In this document: positions 42,735 through 55,576 of the stretch, in pieces
Position numbering within the stretch: the stretch's first letter is position 1
How the letters are laid out: each line of letters starts with the position of its first letter
Assembly: GCA_917880885.1 (NCBI GenBank)
Contig: OU862928.1
Location: forward strand, 12,481,721-12,545,720
Direction: 5' to 3'
Source: Limnephilus marmoratus
Taxonomy: Eukaryota > Arthropoda > Insecta > Trichoptera > Limnephilidae
Length of the DNA stretch: 64,000 bases
Program-made: the position numbers and the translations under genes
The notes under the pieces: model-generated
What the model was told of the DNA's origin: nothing
What the model saw: only the letters and a program-made list of their open reading frames with translations
Databases searched by the model: none

Positions 42735-43499
42735 TAGAAAAAGCCTACAAACAAATGGGCTTCATTCTACGAATCACAAAACCATTCAATAAACCTTTTA
42801 CACTTGAACTACTTTATATGGCATACGTAAGATCTCATCTCGAATTCGCATCTGTCATTTGGAATCCACAATACCAAACTTATATTAACCGAATTGAAAA
42901 TATTCAAACAAAATTCCTGAAACACCTGTCGTACCGTTTTGAAAATCATCAATGTAATCCTATTACTCTTTACAAACGAAGAAAAAATTTTGACGTACTT
43001 TTTCTGTACAAAATTGTGAACTGCTTTATTGACTCCCCAGCCATGTTAGAAAGGATTGCATTTCATTGCCCTGAACGCAATACCAGATCAAATACCTTAT
43101 TTTATATACAACATTTCAAATCGAAATACGCACAAAATTCCTTGCTCGGGCGTATCTGCAAATCTTATAACGTCTTAAGCGATATTGACATTTTCCACTG
43201 TACCCTTAAATCATTTAAAATCAAATTAACCTTACTGTGTACCTAAGTTAAAAATATTACTTCTCCTTTGTTTAGTATTCTCTTTTTAATCATTTTTCAC
43301 ATACACTATGTAGGTACTTTATTACTTTAAATTAATTTCTAGCTTTTATAAATATTATAAATGTAACTTAACTGGTTTAAATCATGTTATATATTTTATG
43401 TTCAATTATTGTTTTTTGGAAAACTGTATGTTTCCTAAATAAACTAAAATAAATAAACTAAAATAAAAAAAAATAAAACTAAAATAAAAAAATAAAAAA

Positions 43500-43800
43500 A
43501 ATTTCGGTTTTTTCCGAACTACAGTGGAGATTCACGATCGTTAATTTTATTAACGCGCTCTCGTCGCGGGAGCGCCTCTTGATTGTTAACCGGCCTACGG
43601 GCTAGATCTAATATTCCATTGTATTATTATTATATTCAAGCAATAAACGTTTCATGTACTAAGTTTTATTTTTCTTTTCTGTATTCGTCATATAACTTTT
43701 TATACAGTTTTTACTGGTGATTCGACTACCACGCTAGGCACATGTCCGTATTATGGTAGTCTTATTATGAATATATAATTATATAAATGTAATAATTGTT
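43500..43800. other. nothing recognised
   Basis: Contains a short inverted motif GTTAATTTTATTAAC and a GC-rich CGCTCTCGTCGCGGGAGCGC palindrome at about 43554-43573. No coding signal. Confidence 0.4.
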
Positions 43801-43809
43801 ATTGGTTAA

Positions 43810-45106
43810 AATATTTTTTTTTATTTATTTATTTATTTATCTATATAATGTATGTTTACATTATATTATTCGATGCCTGTCTCACTAAGGTATACATGTG
43901 TTGAGGCAGGCATAGAGGTACATAAATGAATATCATACATAAGAATATTTCATTATAACATAAGAATATTTAAGGTAAAATGCATACTGATTTATACAAT
44001 TAAGAGAAAGATGATTTAAAGTGTGGGTAAATACCATAAAGAGAGAATTATATAGATGAAAGAAGAGATCAATAAAGTAGTAAATCCTGTCAAATCTATA
44101 TAGGGAGTTATATTATACATAAAGGATTTTACTATTTTAATTTCTTTAATTTGGGTAAGGACATACGTAAGTTGGTAATTCTGTCTATTTGTAATCTCTT
44201 TTACAGATGTTAACAGTAGTGTGACGTCCAATACTTATAATCCATTTCTTTATATCTTGTTTGAATTTGGTCATTGATTCGATTTGTCTAATCGTAGCTG
44301 GTAGTGTATTGTGTAGTTTGCAAGCTATGTATTTAAAGCGTTTTTGTCCAAAGGTGGTTTTAGAAAACGGAGTTTGGAGAAGTTCTTTATTTTTGGCTCG
44401 GATATTGTGTATCATTTGTGTTGGTTTGTATTTGTTGTTTTTATGTAAATAAACTAAGACGGATTTTGCGTAGAGCTGTTTAATATCCATAACGTTGTAA
44501 GTATTGAAGATCGTATCAGTGCTGGTAGTGAGAGGAAATTTAAGAATTGTTTTTATTATTAGTTTTTGTGCTTCAATGATGGGGTCGAGGGCATTAGAAT
44601 AAGTGTTACATCAAGCGAAAATTCCGTATTCGGTGTGAGATTGGCACAGTGAGTAATACACTGTTTTTAAAAGTTGTAGGTTAAGGAAATTGCGCGTTTG
44701 TTTGAAAAAGTATATAGATTTGCGGATTTGGTTTGTAGTGTTCAGTATAATGTTGCTTCCAATTTAGGTGTGTATCAAAGGTTAATCCTAAATATTTGAT
44801 AGTGTTTACTTGTTCCAGGCATGGGCAGTTGCAATTCCGGTTCAGAGATGAGTTATTACATTCGTGTATTTTTAATTTTGGGTGTAGGTTTGGTTTTGTG
44901 ATATTGGTAGACTAGACAGTAAGTATTTTGTTTTCTGCACTTTAAGAGTTAATGTGTTCGAGTCAAGCCAATATTTAACCTTTTGAATTCCTACCTCCGC
45001 TATCGAATATACGGTAGGCCAGTCTTTTGCTTGGAATAGTAAGACAGTGTCGTCGGTGAAACTGACAATAGTGGCATCGATATCTATGTTACACAACTCG
45101 TTAATG
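43810..45106 (-). mobile_element. old LINE, segment 4: RT palm to 3' end
   Basis: Minus strand: FINELCNIDIDATIVSFTDD (the YADD position is TDD), then VKYWLDSNTLTLKVQKTKYL, and the C-terminus MDIKQLYAKSVLVYLHKNNK with PFSKTTFGQKRFKYIACKLH. The 3' UTR ends in (AAAT)n at about 43815-43840. It continues the RT broken at 46886 once the LINE at 45107-46885 is removed. Confidence 0.8.
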
Positions 45107-46885
45107 AAACATAGATATCTAAGGCCCTATCTTAACTCGTCTGATTACCACAAGCAGTAATACCAGATGAACTCAAGTGTAGTATGGTCAGACCTGTTTA
45201 TAAAAGTGGAAAACATACTGATGTCGGAAACTATAGACCGATTAGTATTTTACCCGCTATAGAAAAAAATCTCGAGAAATACATATCATTAAAACTAACT
45301 AAATATTTGGATTGCTTTTCTTTAATAGATCCCAATCAATATGGTTTCCAAAAAAAAGTACCGAAATGTAACTCCAGGATTTTTCTAACTATATAAATAA
45401 TGAATTGAATAACAAAAGACATGTTTTGGTACTGTTCAAAGGCATTTGATACTATAGACACGATTAAATTATTAAATATTATTTTGGAGGCAATAGGGGT
45501 AAGAGGAAACGTACTCAAACTATTCAAAAACTTCTTAACTAACCGCCAAATCAAGGTAAAAATATCTGATAAATTTAGTGAAATAAAAAATTTCAAGACT
45601 GGAGTTCCACAAGGGTCAATTTTGGGACCAACACTTTATATTGTCTTTGTATCTCTTATGACAAAAACATTTTCTTTTGTTAAATATTTTGTATACGCTG
45701 CATTTGTCATATCACAGCACTGACACTGCACTTGTCATATCCCATGATAATTTGTCTATTGCAATGAAATTATTACAGCTAGATTTTATTTCCTTATGAA
45801 AGTGGTCACATGATTGTGGTCTACTAATCAATTCCAAAAAACAAAACTGATGCATATAAGATCACCACACGCCAAGTACAGCGAGACACCTGTAATCATA
45901 TCTCACTCTTTCGATTGCATTCACAACAACATTACACAGCCCTGTTCATGTACAAGTATTGAACTAGTTAACAACTATGTGTATCTAGGAGTTACAGTAG
46001 ATTGTAACTTGAAGTGGGATGTAGACATAGCCAAACTTTGTTAGCGCCTTCGATCTATTGTAGGCAGACTTCATAAAATAAAATTTTATGTGCCTTTAAA
46101 AACTATGAAATTGATTTATTTGTCTCTTGCAGAATCAACAGTGAGATATGGGATAATTTCTTGGGGTCAATTTATAACCAACAAAACCATTTATAATCAA
46201 AGACGAGATATTAGTATCGTACATAAATCACTCAATTTATTACCTGTAAAAATTGTATTGCAGCATATATATCCAGCAGTCCATATAAAACAATGGTGGA
46301 TCATGCACACAATACTCGTCTCATACAAAATAAAGGAATGAAAGTACCTGTGTTTCAAAACAAATGTGGTCAAAGGACACTTGAATATATTATACCATTA
46401 ATATTTAACAAATTGCCATATGAATTTAAAGAAAATTGCTCTATAACGAAATTCTCACTGGTGTTAAAATCATGGCTATTAGGGAGTAATCTTATGTATT
46501 AAGTTTATATTCTGCTCACTCTCACCATGTTCTAATTTGCAATTGTGTTATTAATGACTAGTGTAGTATTTACTCAACTGTCTAATGATATTTAAAAAAA
46601 AAACCTAATCTACATTTTTTCACTATAAAATGCGGTCTATGAATAATAATTATCAACATTGCATATCACATTATCTCAATGTTTAGTGTATATATATAAA
46701 TATATTTATGGTTAATATGCTGTTATATGTGTATGGTGTTGCCACGCTGACGCGTATATGATTATTTCATGTATTGTTTTAACTAATCTGTGGAACTAAT
46801 CTCCTGCTGACAAGCTACTTGCAGTAGCTTAGTGGATATAAATTCCCATTGTATGTAACTTTTATACAATAATAAAAAATAATAA
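45107..46885 (+). mobile_element. LINE inserted in the old LINE, opposite strand
   Basis: Plus strand: GNYRPISILPAIEKNLEKYI, QYGFQKKV, then CSKAFDTIDTIKLLNII, FKTGVPQGSILGPTLYIVFV, the CTSIELVNNYVYLGVTVDCN block and SLAESTVRYGIISWGQFITN. 5'-truncated in the RT, several stops, AATAATAAAAAATAATAAA tail at about 46866-46888. It splits FLIF|NELCN of the old LINE. Confidence 0.8.
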
Positions 46886-48545
46886 AAATATTAGGAAGAG
46901 CGTTGGACCTATAACACTGACTTGTGGGACACCGTAACTAATAGGTAAATTTTGACTCTTTGTAGCTCTGAGTTTAACGCATTGGGATCTGTCAGATAGG
47001 AAACTGGAGAGGAGGCTTAATTCATTATTCCGGATACCTATATTGAAAAATTTGCGTTGTGATAAAAATTTTGATGTGTGATATTGTATCAAACGCTTTA
47101 CACAGGTCGAGAAATACCGATAGACATTTCGAGCCCTTAGCAAGGTGGCATCAGATATGGTCAGTGATGGTGGCTATGGCATCGTTTGTACTTTTATGGT
47201 TTCTGAAGCCAAATTGCCGCGGCGATAGTAGGTTGTTGGTTTCAAGGTATTTCATAAAACCATTATTAACGATCTTTTCACATACTTTAGATAGGGAATT
47301 GAGTAACGTAATAGGACGATTATTACTTATGTCAAGTTTGGAGCCTGTTTTGAAAATAGGGATAATAAGACCTTGTTTTAGAATGGCGGGAAATAATCCT
47401 TGGCGGATGCTAATATTCAGCAGATGAGTTAATGGTTGTATTATAACCGGGGCAATTGTTTTAAGAACACTGTTGGGTATTTTGTCAATGCCGGTGGATG
47501 AAAAGTTTTTTAAAGAGTTTATTACCATAGAAACTTCTTTCTCTGTAACCGTTTTGAGAACAAAGCGGGTCGGGAATTCATCATTGGAAGGGTGGACGCT
47601 AGGGCCAAGCATATGTTTGCTTGTTTGGATTTTTGTTGCTAGTTCTGGACCTATATTTGCAAAATAACTGTTTATATGATTGACAATTTTGTTGGGGTTC
47701 GATGTAAAGTCTACAGTGATATCATTGATATTGAGAGAGTTTAAGGCGTCGCGCGTCGGTGGCTTTATTTGAATTGGTAACTTCCTTGATGACTTTCCAT
47801 ATTTTTTTAGGATCATTGTTGCATTCGAAATTTTTTTTAATATAGTATAGATTTTTGGCTTTCCTAATGACTTGTGTGCAAATATTTATGTATCTTTTGT
47901 AGAAATTATGGAATGTAATATCATATGGATTCGTGGTACATTTTTTATGTATGGAGTTGCGTTTCCGAATGCAGTTGATGATAATATGGTTTATCCATGG
48001 TTTGAGAGGTTTGATCGCTCTAGGAATGGTTTTTGTGGTGATTTTGGTGTTTTGGACAAGGGTGTCTTGTATGTAGGTAGAGAAGTAGTTCCATGCCTCT
48101 TCTATGTTTGCTATCTTATAGAGTCTGTCCCAGGATTTATAACTAATCGTTTGGTTGAGGTGGTCATAGTTAATTATTTTCTTTGTTATTTTAATTGATG
48201 TTTTGCTTTGTACGTTGTGTTTGGAAATCATTGTGAAGGAGGTGGCGTAGTGATCTGTAATTGATAACATGTGGATTTCTGTAGTGTATTGGTTTGATGA
48301 TTTAACCATATTATGGTCGATGCAGGAGGAAGAGTGTGGTGTACATCGTGTAGATGAGTTTATTGTACTTTCCATTCCGTGAAGCATAATGGTATTTAAG
48401 TAATCTTGGCATTGGGGATGTTCGTTGTTTTTTTAGAATATTAATGTTAAGGTCTCCAATTAAAACTAGGTTTTTTGTTTTTTTTTAGCTTGGTAAGACA
48501 GGAGTTTAAGTCTCGCAAAAAGGGGGAGATGTTAGGTTTGGAAGA
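46886..48545 (-). mobile_element. old LINE, segment 3: end of EN to RT domain 4
   Basis: Minus strand from 48545: YRSSSKPNISPFLRDLNSCL (endonuclease), LVLIGDLNINIL, CIDHNMVKSSNQ, then the EN-RT linker, KEVSMVINSLKNFSSTGIDK, LNISIRQGLFPAILKQGLII, LLSPRQFGFRNHKSTNDAIA, ISYGVPQVSVIGPTLFLIF. Three frames are used, so it is dead, but the order is complete. Confidence 0.82.
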
Positions 48546-51130
48546 AGAGCGGTAAAGTTTTATTTATTTATTTATTTATTGACGCCCTATTGGGCTTTTA
48601 CATATAAAATACAAATTTCATTTATAACAGCAGTATAACACAAGATAAAAAAGATTAAAAAATTTACAAATAAAGCATAAACTCAATGTAAAATAATAGG
48701 AATACATCTAATGCTAATTCCACATGGATGACTTTAGGGAACTCGTATGTACATATACCTACGAGCAATAAAAACATTAAAAATAATCAAAACACATTAA
48801 TTTTTACTGAATTACTCGTTGTATGCTTTTGAAATAAGAACAATAAAAAAAAACAGTAAACAAAATAAAATTGAAATAAAATAAAATGATTTCTCATTCA
48901 TTATTTATATCTAAAAAGTGGTGGACTAATTTGGCTTTAAATGAATCGAAATTTAAATTAAAAATGTCAGCGACATCAGTTAGTTCATTGCCCAACCTGT
49001 GTATTCTTTCCATCACAGAATTCGTAGCGAAGTTATTGTTGTAAAATAAAATGTTTCGTCTAGTATATTTTGGAGGTATGTGTAAGGATAACAAGTTTAT
49101 AGCGTCAGGGCAGTCCAACCTTGAATGAACAATTTTATACAATAAAAGGAGATCAAATATTTTTCGCCTTTCAGATAATTTCGATAAGTTAAGTTTACTG
49201 CGTAAATTGACATAATTGATTTCAATAATAGGAACACCAATTTTGAAATTAATAAAACGTAAAAATTTATTTTGAATTTTTTCAATTTGTGAACAATAAG
49301 AGTTGAAATGAGGACACCAAATGCTTGAACAGTATTCCACCTGACTTCTAACCAAAGACGTGTATAGTAATTTTATGGTTTTTATGTTATTAAAGTCTTT
49401 AGCGATTCTGAGGATAAATCCAAGCATTTGTAATCCCTTACTGGTAATGCTAATAATGTGATTCAAGAAGCGTAATTTGGAGTCAAAGATAACGCCAAGG
49501 TCGTTGAATTCAAAGACTCTTTTTAGAGTGGCATTGTTAATTGTATACTCGAATAGTAAAGGGGTTTTAGATCTATGAAAACTGATCGTTTGGCATTTGT
49601 TGATATTAAGATATAATTTGTTTGCGATGCACCATTCATAAAGTTTATTTAAGTTCATTTGTAGAGTTAAACAATCAAAAGAATTTTCAATCGATTTAAA
49701 CATCTTTAGATCGTCGGCAAAAAGAAGAAAGTGAAAATTATCGAAAATTAATGAAATGTCGTTAATAAATAGTAGGAAAAGAATTGGTCCTAGGTGGGAA
49801 CCTTGGGGGACCCCACTTAAGGCAAAAAAAGTGTATGAGGTTGTGGAGTTAATTTTTACACATAGTTTTCTAAACGATAAGTAGCTTCTAAGCCATTCGA
49901 GAAAGTTGCCGCTTATTCCCAAGTGTTCTAATTTTTCCATTAAAATGCGATGAGAAACAGTATCAAAGGCTTTGCTAAAATCAGTATAAATAGTGTCAAC
50001 TTGAAGACCCTTGGAAAGTGCATTAGAAATAAAATTTTCGTAAAGCAATAAGTTAGATGACGTAGATCTGCCTGGCATGAAACCATGTTGAAATATTGAT
50101 ATAAGCGGTCAATTTGATGCATGATTTTACTTAATATAATCTTTTCAAAAAGTTTAGGTAGTGATGACATAATACATATGGGTCTATAATTTTCAATTTG
50201 ACTTTTATCACCTTTTTTAAAAATAGGTGTTATAAAGCTACTTTTCCAAATTTCAGGAAAACAACCTGTAGATAAAGATAAATTGAAAATTATAGTAATA
50301 GGAAGAGCTAGAACATGGACACAGTTTTTAAGTAATATTGAGGGAATCATATCTGGCCCCGAATTCGACCTGATATCCAGCTGTTTGATAAAAGTCACAA
50401 CATCATTTACTTCCACATGGGATGTTATGCAAGTTGAGTGAGCTTTCGGTAAATTGGGGTTTATCAGATAAAATGTTGTCATTGTCTTTAACGTATACAC
50501 TCTTGAAGAAATCTGCAAATAAATTTACAATATCGTTTTTGTCATGGCCCGCTTTTTTCCCGTAAAACATTGTACCAGGAAAGTTAGAGTTATTTTTCCG
50601 AAAGGAATTAGCGTAATTCCAAAATTTATTAATATTTGTTAAAATAGAATTTTCAACATTGTTAGTATATTCTTTAAAACATACTTTCGATTTCCTAGTA
50701 CAATCCTTACGCAAAACAGAGAATGCGATATAATTATCTAGCGTTCTATTTATTTTATAACGTTTGTGGGCAATTTTTTTATCGTATGTTAGATTAATTA
50801 GTTCAGAATCGAACCATTTAGGGAATTTAGAAGTGTAATATTGTTGTAGGGGAACAAAGCTGTCGATTGCTTGATAAATTGCATTGTAAAAATATTCTAA
50901 GGCCTCATTTAAACTTGTGCTTTTACAAGTGAGATCATAAGCCCAATTATTAGTAGATAAAAATTCTATAATTTTTGGGTAATCTGCTTTTTCAAAATTA
51001 CGTTTGACAATCGTGGGGTCAATTACCTTAACAAAAGTATTGAGGTAAATGATTACTAGGGGGGGGTGGTATTTATCAATTGGAAGAATCATTTCATCAG
51101 AGGCATAAACATTAACACTAAACTACACTA
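48546..51130 (-). mobile_element. younger CR1/Jockey-like LINE inserted in the old LINE
   Basis: Minus strand: EN-RT linker (PIDKYHPPLVIIYLNTFVKV), LDIRSNSGPDMIPSILLKNC, FITPIFKKGDKSQIENYRPI, then a 394-codon open frame (48894-50078) with YTDFSKAFDTVSHRILMEKL, SGVPQGSHLGPILFLLFIND, HFLLFADDLKMFK (catalytic FADD) and the full C-terminus to a stop. The 3' end is (AATAAATA)n at 48558-48580. 5'-truncated within the EN; two frameshifts upstream. The best preserved LINE in the window. Confidence 0.88.
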
Positions 51131-51259
51131 AACTACACTACTAACACTAAAGTTGTAATAATACATGTGTTTATGCTGTATGTTATTTGAAGGCAGTTGG
51201 AGTTTGTAATGGTGATTTCTTTGACGATTTCTTTGACGTTGGGAGTGTTGTTTAATGTA
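51131..51259 (-). mobile_element. old LINE, segment 2: EN piece
   Basis: LNNTPNVKEIVKEITITNSN, then CLQITYSINTCIITTLVLV, an inner endonuclease stretch. It joins YRSSSKPN at 48545 on one side and, allowing one frameshift, GVVVY at 55577 on the other, once both insertions are removed. Confidence 0.75.
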
Positions 51260-51366
51260 TACACGGTGTCCGAAAACTCGTAGTACAAGCGGAAAACTGG
51301 TGAACCTGCATCACATAGAGAATCCAAATAAACATAAATATTTTCAATTTAAGCATTTTTATATTT

Positions 51367-51397
<31 letters not shown>

Positions 51398-52319
51398 TTT
51401 CGGCTATATGAGGGTTAAAGTTTTTTTCCGATACACGGAAATCTCGTGATTTTAGAGGGAAGATGCTCTCTAAAACTCTCTCGCTAGGTACTTTACTTAG
51501 TACTGGATCAATTCGCACAACGAACAAGCCGAGTGAGAAAAATTATTAGCATATGTGTGTTCTAACTTACATTATGTTGTAACGTTCCATAATCTAAAAA
51601 CACTAGGTAGGTACATCACAAAAAACACAAACATGTCATTGGTACATCACAAAAAACGCATTAACATGCGTTGGTATAACTTCCATTACAATCCACAATA
51701 TTCTAAATATGAAAATAACACAAAAGTTTGTTAAAAACCGGTGAAATTAATTACTGTTATTCACAAATATTCACTTTGAAAATTCAGTTTGAAAACACAA
51801 ATGGATGTCAACTGTCAACGTCGACTTGACGAAATCAAGACACTGACACATACTAAACTGCGTAAAAACATGAAAAAATATTTCTCCCGCATTCGGCTGT
51901 TCCCGTGTCCCATTGACTTGCTATTCGTGTTCCCCATGCAGTAGTGTTCAATTTGCGCTGAACACTGGGAATATTATTTTAAATTTATTTAACATTCCAA
52001 ATTTGCAGTTTTGAACTCACTTACGACATTTATGATTAAGTATTGTTTTATTTTCTTAATTCACTTATTTTTTTATTAGTTTATTTACTTATTTTTTCAC
52101 TTTTAATCAAAACAATAACTTTCAACAATAATATGAAATTAGAAACCAACTTTCTAGTTTAAATACGGTACGACTTAATTTTGTCCTATAACTTATCACT
52201 TAGAATTAATCGGCCTTTGTAGTCCTAGGTTAAATTTACGTCTTATTTGCATTTTTGTTAAGTTACTCACGAGTGCATTTACATACAAAAATAATGCTCA
52301 TGTTGTTCGGGAGTTTAAC

Positions 52320-52445
52320 TTAGGGGGCATTAATTACGTGACCTCAAAATGGGGGGGGGGGAGTCCAGCCAAATCTCACCAAATCTTGAACAGTTTTTCA
52401 GCGTATTGTCGCGATCATATTTACCTCAACGGTGGGGGGGGGCGT
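52320..52445. repeat. G-tract repeat
   Basis: Two runs of 9-12 G (52353, 52433) with GCATTAATTACGTGACC and GGCGTAATGGGAT. The same GGCGTAATGGGATGGGATG phrase occurs at 33966-33985. Probable decayed transposon terminus. Confidence 0.35.
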
Positions 52446-52544
52446 AATGGGATAGCATGGGGCGGGATGGGATAGCCTGGAACCCCAGATACACCACTGA
52501 TCTCACATGATTGTTGTAGTTAATTACTGTGGACATCAAACAAA

Positions 52545-52690
52545 AAGAGGTATACCTACCAAGGGTATGAGGGATTGGTAGGAATCTGAGAGTCAGTGTA
52601 TCCAGGAGTGACGGACGCATGAATTCATTCCTCCCATGGCGGTGGAATATAATTAATAGTCCAGTCAGCCTATGTCTTAGAACACCAGTT
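52545..52690 (-). mobile_element. SINE internal fragment
   Basis: Minus strand: CTCCTGGATACACTGACTCT and CCATACCTTGG-like blocks from the SINE middle, no 5' end or hairpin tail. Confidence 0.5.
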
Positions 52691-52696
52691 GAATCA

Positions 52697-54059
52697 CCAT
52701 CGACTACTACCATTTAGACAAATGTTTAGCCAAAAATCCCCGCCCCTACCCCTCTTTGCTTCCCCCCCTGTGCCCCCACAAACATGAAGAGTGTAAGGGT
52801 TTCGTAAATCGCGTCTATCTCGATTACTAAACAACATATCGGGTTGCAATTTTTTTATTCTCTTTATTGTAACATTGTCTACAATTAATGTCCAGTTAAC
52901 TTTCGTCATAACTTTTACCGTTTGTTTGTAATTCGTATGAAAAGGTAAAAATTTGTATATTTTTTGGTATGTAATTTTACATTTTGTCACAGAACTTTTC
53001 AGGCCGACATTTTATGAATAAATGTTTCCTACAAAGATTGTAGTCCTTTCTATGAGCTGTAAAATTATCTATTTGAATGTGTACTTTATGGCTAGGAAAC
53101 GCCAGATATCAACCGTGAATGCTTGGTTCACCATCTCTGCGTCGCTCCGCGGCAGCCGATTCATTACCGCACTACTCATGTATGATGTTTAACTCATTAA
53201 TTGTATTTTTTGTCAATTGTTTTAAATTTTGGTTTTACTGAAGAAGTAAAATAAACTAAATAAAAGATAAACTAGCTCCATTATAAACAACCCTCACTAA
53301 CACGAGTATTTCACGTTCACGATTTCCACATAGCTTTAGTGCACTAAAACAAACGAAATAATGACAAGACTAGAAGAAGTGTGTGAAGATTTGGTTAAAA
53401 CTAGTAAAAAATTCAAAACTGTGGCTACAAGAGTTTAAATTGGTGAATTTGGTTCTAGACTTTATTCTGGCGGAGAGAATCGGCGATTGGAATTTGCACA
53501 TTAATACAGTCAAGCAAATGATACCGTATTTGCATGCTGCTGGTCATTTGCTCTACGCCAAATCCGCACAAATACACTTAAAACAAATGTTGAGCGTACA
53601 AACAAAGATGTCAAATGAAGACTTTGAAAGGTTCGTCAATAATTTCCGATATTTAAAAAAGGAGACAAGCATTAGATGAGCAATTACAGACCGATCTGCC
53701 TTTTATCAACTATTGTAGGAGCTAAAACTTTTGTAGGAAATATTTTTTCATAAAATATCGGCGTAAAAAGTTCTGTGACAAAAAGTAAAATTACGTGCCA
53801 AAAAAAATTACCCTTTCATACGAATTACAAACAAACGGTAAAAGTTACGACGGAAGTTAACTGGACGTTAATTGTAAACAATGTTACAGCAAAGAGAATA
53901 TCAAAAATTGCAATCCAATATGTTGTTTAGTAATCGAGATGGACGTGATTTACGAAACCCTTACACTCTTCATGTTTTTGGGGGCACAGGGGGGAAGCAA
54001 GGAGGGGTAGGGGCAGGGATTTTTGGCTAAGCACTTGTCTAAATGGTAGTAGTCGATGG
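52697..54059. mobile_element. fold-back DNA transposon with ~250-bp TIRs
   Basis: Left arm 52697-52947 is repeated inverted at 53808-54059, starting CCATCGACTACTACCATTTA and including ACATGAAGAGTGTAAGGGTT. The central roughly 860 bp hold a plus-strand frame. No target duplication could be read. Superfamily unassigned. Confidence 0.8.
53383..53679 (+). pseudogene. transposon-borne protein fragment
   Basis: A 98-codon frame reads LVLDFILAERIGDWNLHINT, VKQMIPYLHAAGHLLYAKSA and QIHLKQMLSVQTKMSNEDFE. The block RxGDW.LH...V..M.PY..A.GH..YAKS recurs in many invertebrate transposon-related proteins I know of, but I cannot name the family. Truncated both sides; it lies between the long TIRs, so it is probably the element's own protein. 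Confidence 0.6.
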
Positions 54060-54493
54060 AGAAAAAATTAGCTTTATACTATTTTTTTCAATCTAATTAT
54101 TACATTATTAAAAAAATGATAATAACCTTGTTCACATTCGTTTCGAACACTACTGTATCGTACGACCATTGATGGCGGCCATGTTTGTTTGTGTACCCGA
54201 GGATTATACGAATGCAAGTCCAAAATTTGAAGAAATGAGTTTTTGATGCAGACTTGAAGTAAATTATCTTATTATATCTATTAGTCCACTTCAATTAGAG
54301 GCAGTAGGACTCAAGTCCATGTTTTTGTTTGACTCAAGTCAGCGTTTTTTTTTAAACAACTATTTTTAAAGGCTTTACTATAAAATATTTCGATTCATTT
54401 GCTCGTTTTTAAAACAAAACTAATTGATTTAATAATTACTTTTTTGTTATCTATCATCAGCACGGATATCCGAAGAAGTTATTATTATTATTT

Positions 54494-55045
54494 TTTTACA
54501 TTAACTCCACACAGGAGGCCCTGAGGAAAATAATTTCCCTCAGGGCCTATGTCATCTGGGATGCTGTGTGGAGGGTCTTTTTGAGGAGAGGAAGGAATGA
54601 ACATTGGTCTTGAAGAGACCCATGTTGTAGGAAGGAGGAAACACAGAGGCCGGCAAATAATTCCACAGCCGAGCTGTTGAACACAAGAACGAGTCGAAGA
54701 AACGACCCGTTCTCATGTGACAAATGTCAACTGTGTACAAATGTTGGGCACGCGTTTGGCGTGTTTCCTGACTATGCACCGGTGCCGAAGGGATCAATGA
54801 TGCTAGTTTCTCGGAGCATCTTCCATTGTTATACCGGTAGAACAAGGATAGCATTCCCACCCGACGCCTGTGCTCTAAATATTGCAATCCGTCTGCTAAG
54901 ATGGGAGAATCTATCAAACGGACCGCCCGTTTCTGCACAGAGTCGAGGGTATTTTTCAGGTATTTTGGAGCTCCAGACCAGAGGTGGCTGCCAAATTCAA
55001 CCGTGGGGCGCACTTGCGATTTGTACAGGGTTGGCAGTTATGAGA
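54494..55045 (-). mobile_element. LINE ORF2 C-terminus and tail, cleanest copy
   Basis: Minus strand is open for 153 codons (54552-55013): MRPTVEFGSHLWSGAPKYLK, RAVRLIDSPILADGLQYLEH, GMLSLFYRYNNGRCSEKLAS, TVDICHMRTGRFFDSFLCST, SVFPPSYNMGLFKTNVHSFL, stop, then the double hairpin within 15 bp and poly-A (seen as TTTTTTT at 54492-54498). No stop in the C-terminal domain, so this insertion is young. Confidence 0.88.
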
Positions 55046-55576
55046 CCATAGTTACAGAAAAATAGTTTTTTGGCGCTCCTGAACATTTACCTTTTTGGAC
55101 TTGCATCCGTATGCTTCTCGGGTAAAGAATTTGGTTCGTGAGCTCACAGTTCAAGGTCAAGTCATTTTTTGAAAAATGTAGCTTACCTCTTCTAATTGTG
55201 TTCATCAAACCGGGCGCAGAAAGGGACAGCAAATTTCGCATTGCACTCTGACGAAAGCGCGAAATTAATATTAGGCCAGCTGTTTTTAACCGTGAAATGA
55301 CCGAAAAATACGGAATAAAATTATGGATTATTTCAAAATAATGCTTTAAATCCGGATTTCTTTGTTTGTTTTCTTTTAAAGAGTTTTTTTTAGTAAGGTA
55401 CTATGATAGTCAGTAATAATTTATGAGAATTTCACCAAAAAAAAAATCAACTTCTGACTCGATTTACTCGAAAACGAAAGCTCAAATAAAAAAAAATTAT
55501 ACTACAAAATCGACTCCAAATGTGATGAGGATTCACCAGTTTTCCGCTTGTACTACGAGTTTTCGGACACCTTGTA

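Larger units (their letters stand above)
40455..43500 (+). mobile_element. CR1/Jockey-like LINE, 5'-truncated, interrupted
   Basis: RT reads across several frameshifts: FPTIWKKAFVTPVFKKGDKH, NYRPISKL, QQHGFFKGSSVESNL, YTDFSKAFYKVNHDILL, SGVPQGSHLGPLLFTLYIND, LIFYADHMKIYKC (YADH instead of YADD). A Mutator-like element (41398-42734) then breaks the C-terminal part, which resumes KAYKQMGFILRITKPFNKPF, LLYMAYVRSHLEFASVIWNP to the stop at 43244. The 3' UTR ends in (AAACTAAAATAAA)n at about 43440-43500. Same family as 48546-51130. Confidence 0.85.
51260..55576. mobile_element. mariner-like element, 4.3 kb with nested insertions
   Basis: Ends TACACGGTGTCCGAAAACTC and TGTACTACGAGTTTTCGGAC...TTGTA form terminal repeats of about 57 bp with TA on both sides. 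The insertion splits the endonuclease of the old LINE. No recognisable transposase. The length comes partly from a fold-back element (52697-54059) and a LINE end (54494-55045). TIR ends resemble Tc1/mariner, but placement is by ends only. Confidence 0.7.

Noticed and set aside
47872..48198. 108-codon plus-strand frame
   Set aside because: Antisense of the old LINE endonuclease/RT linker.
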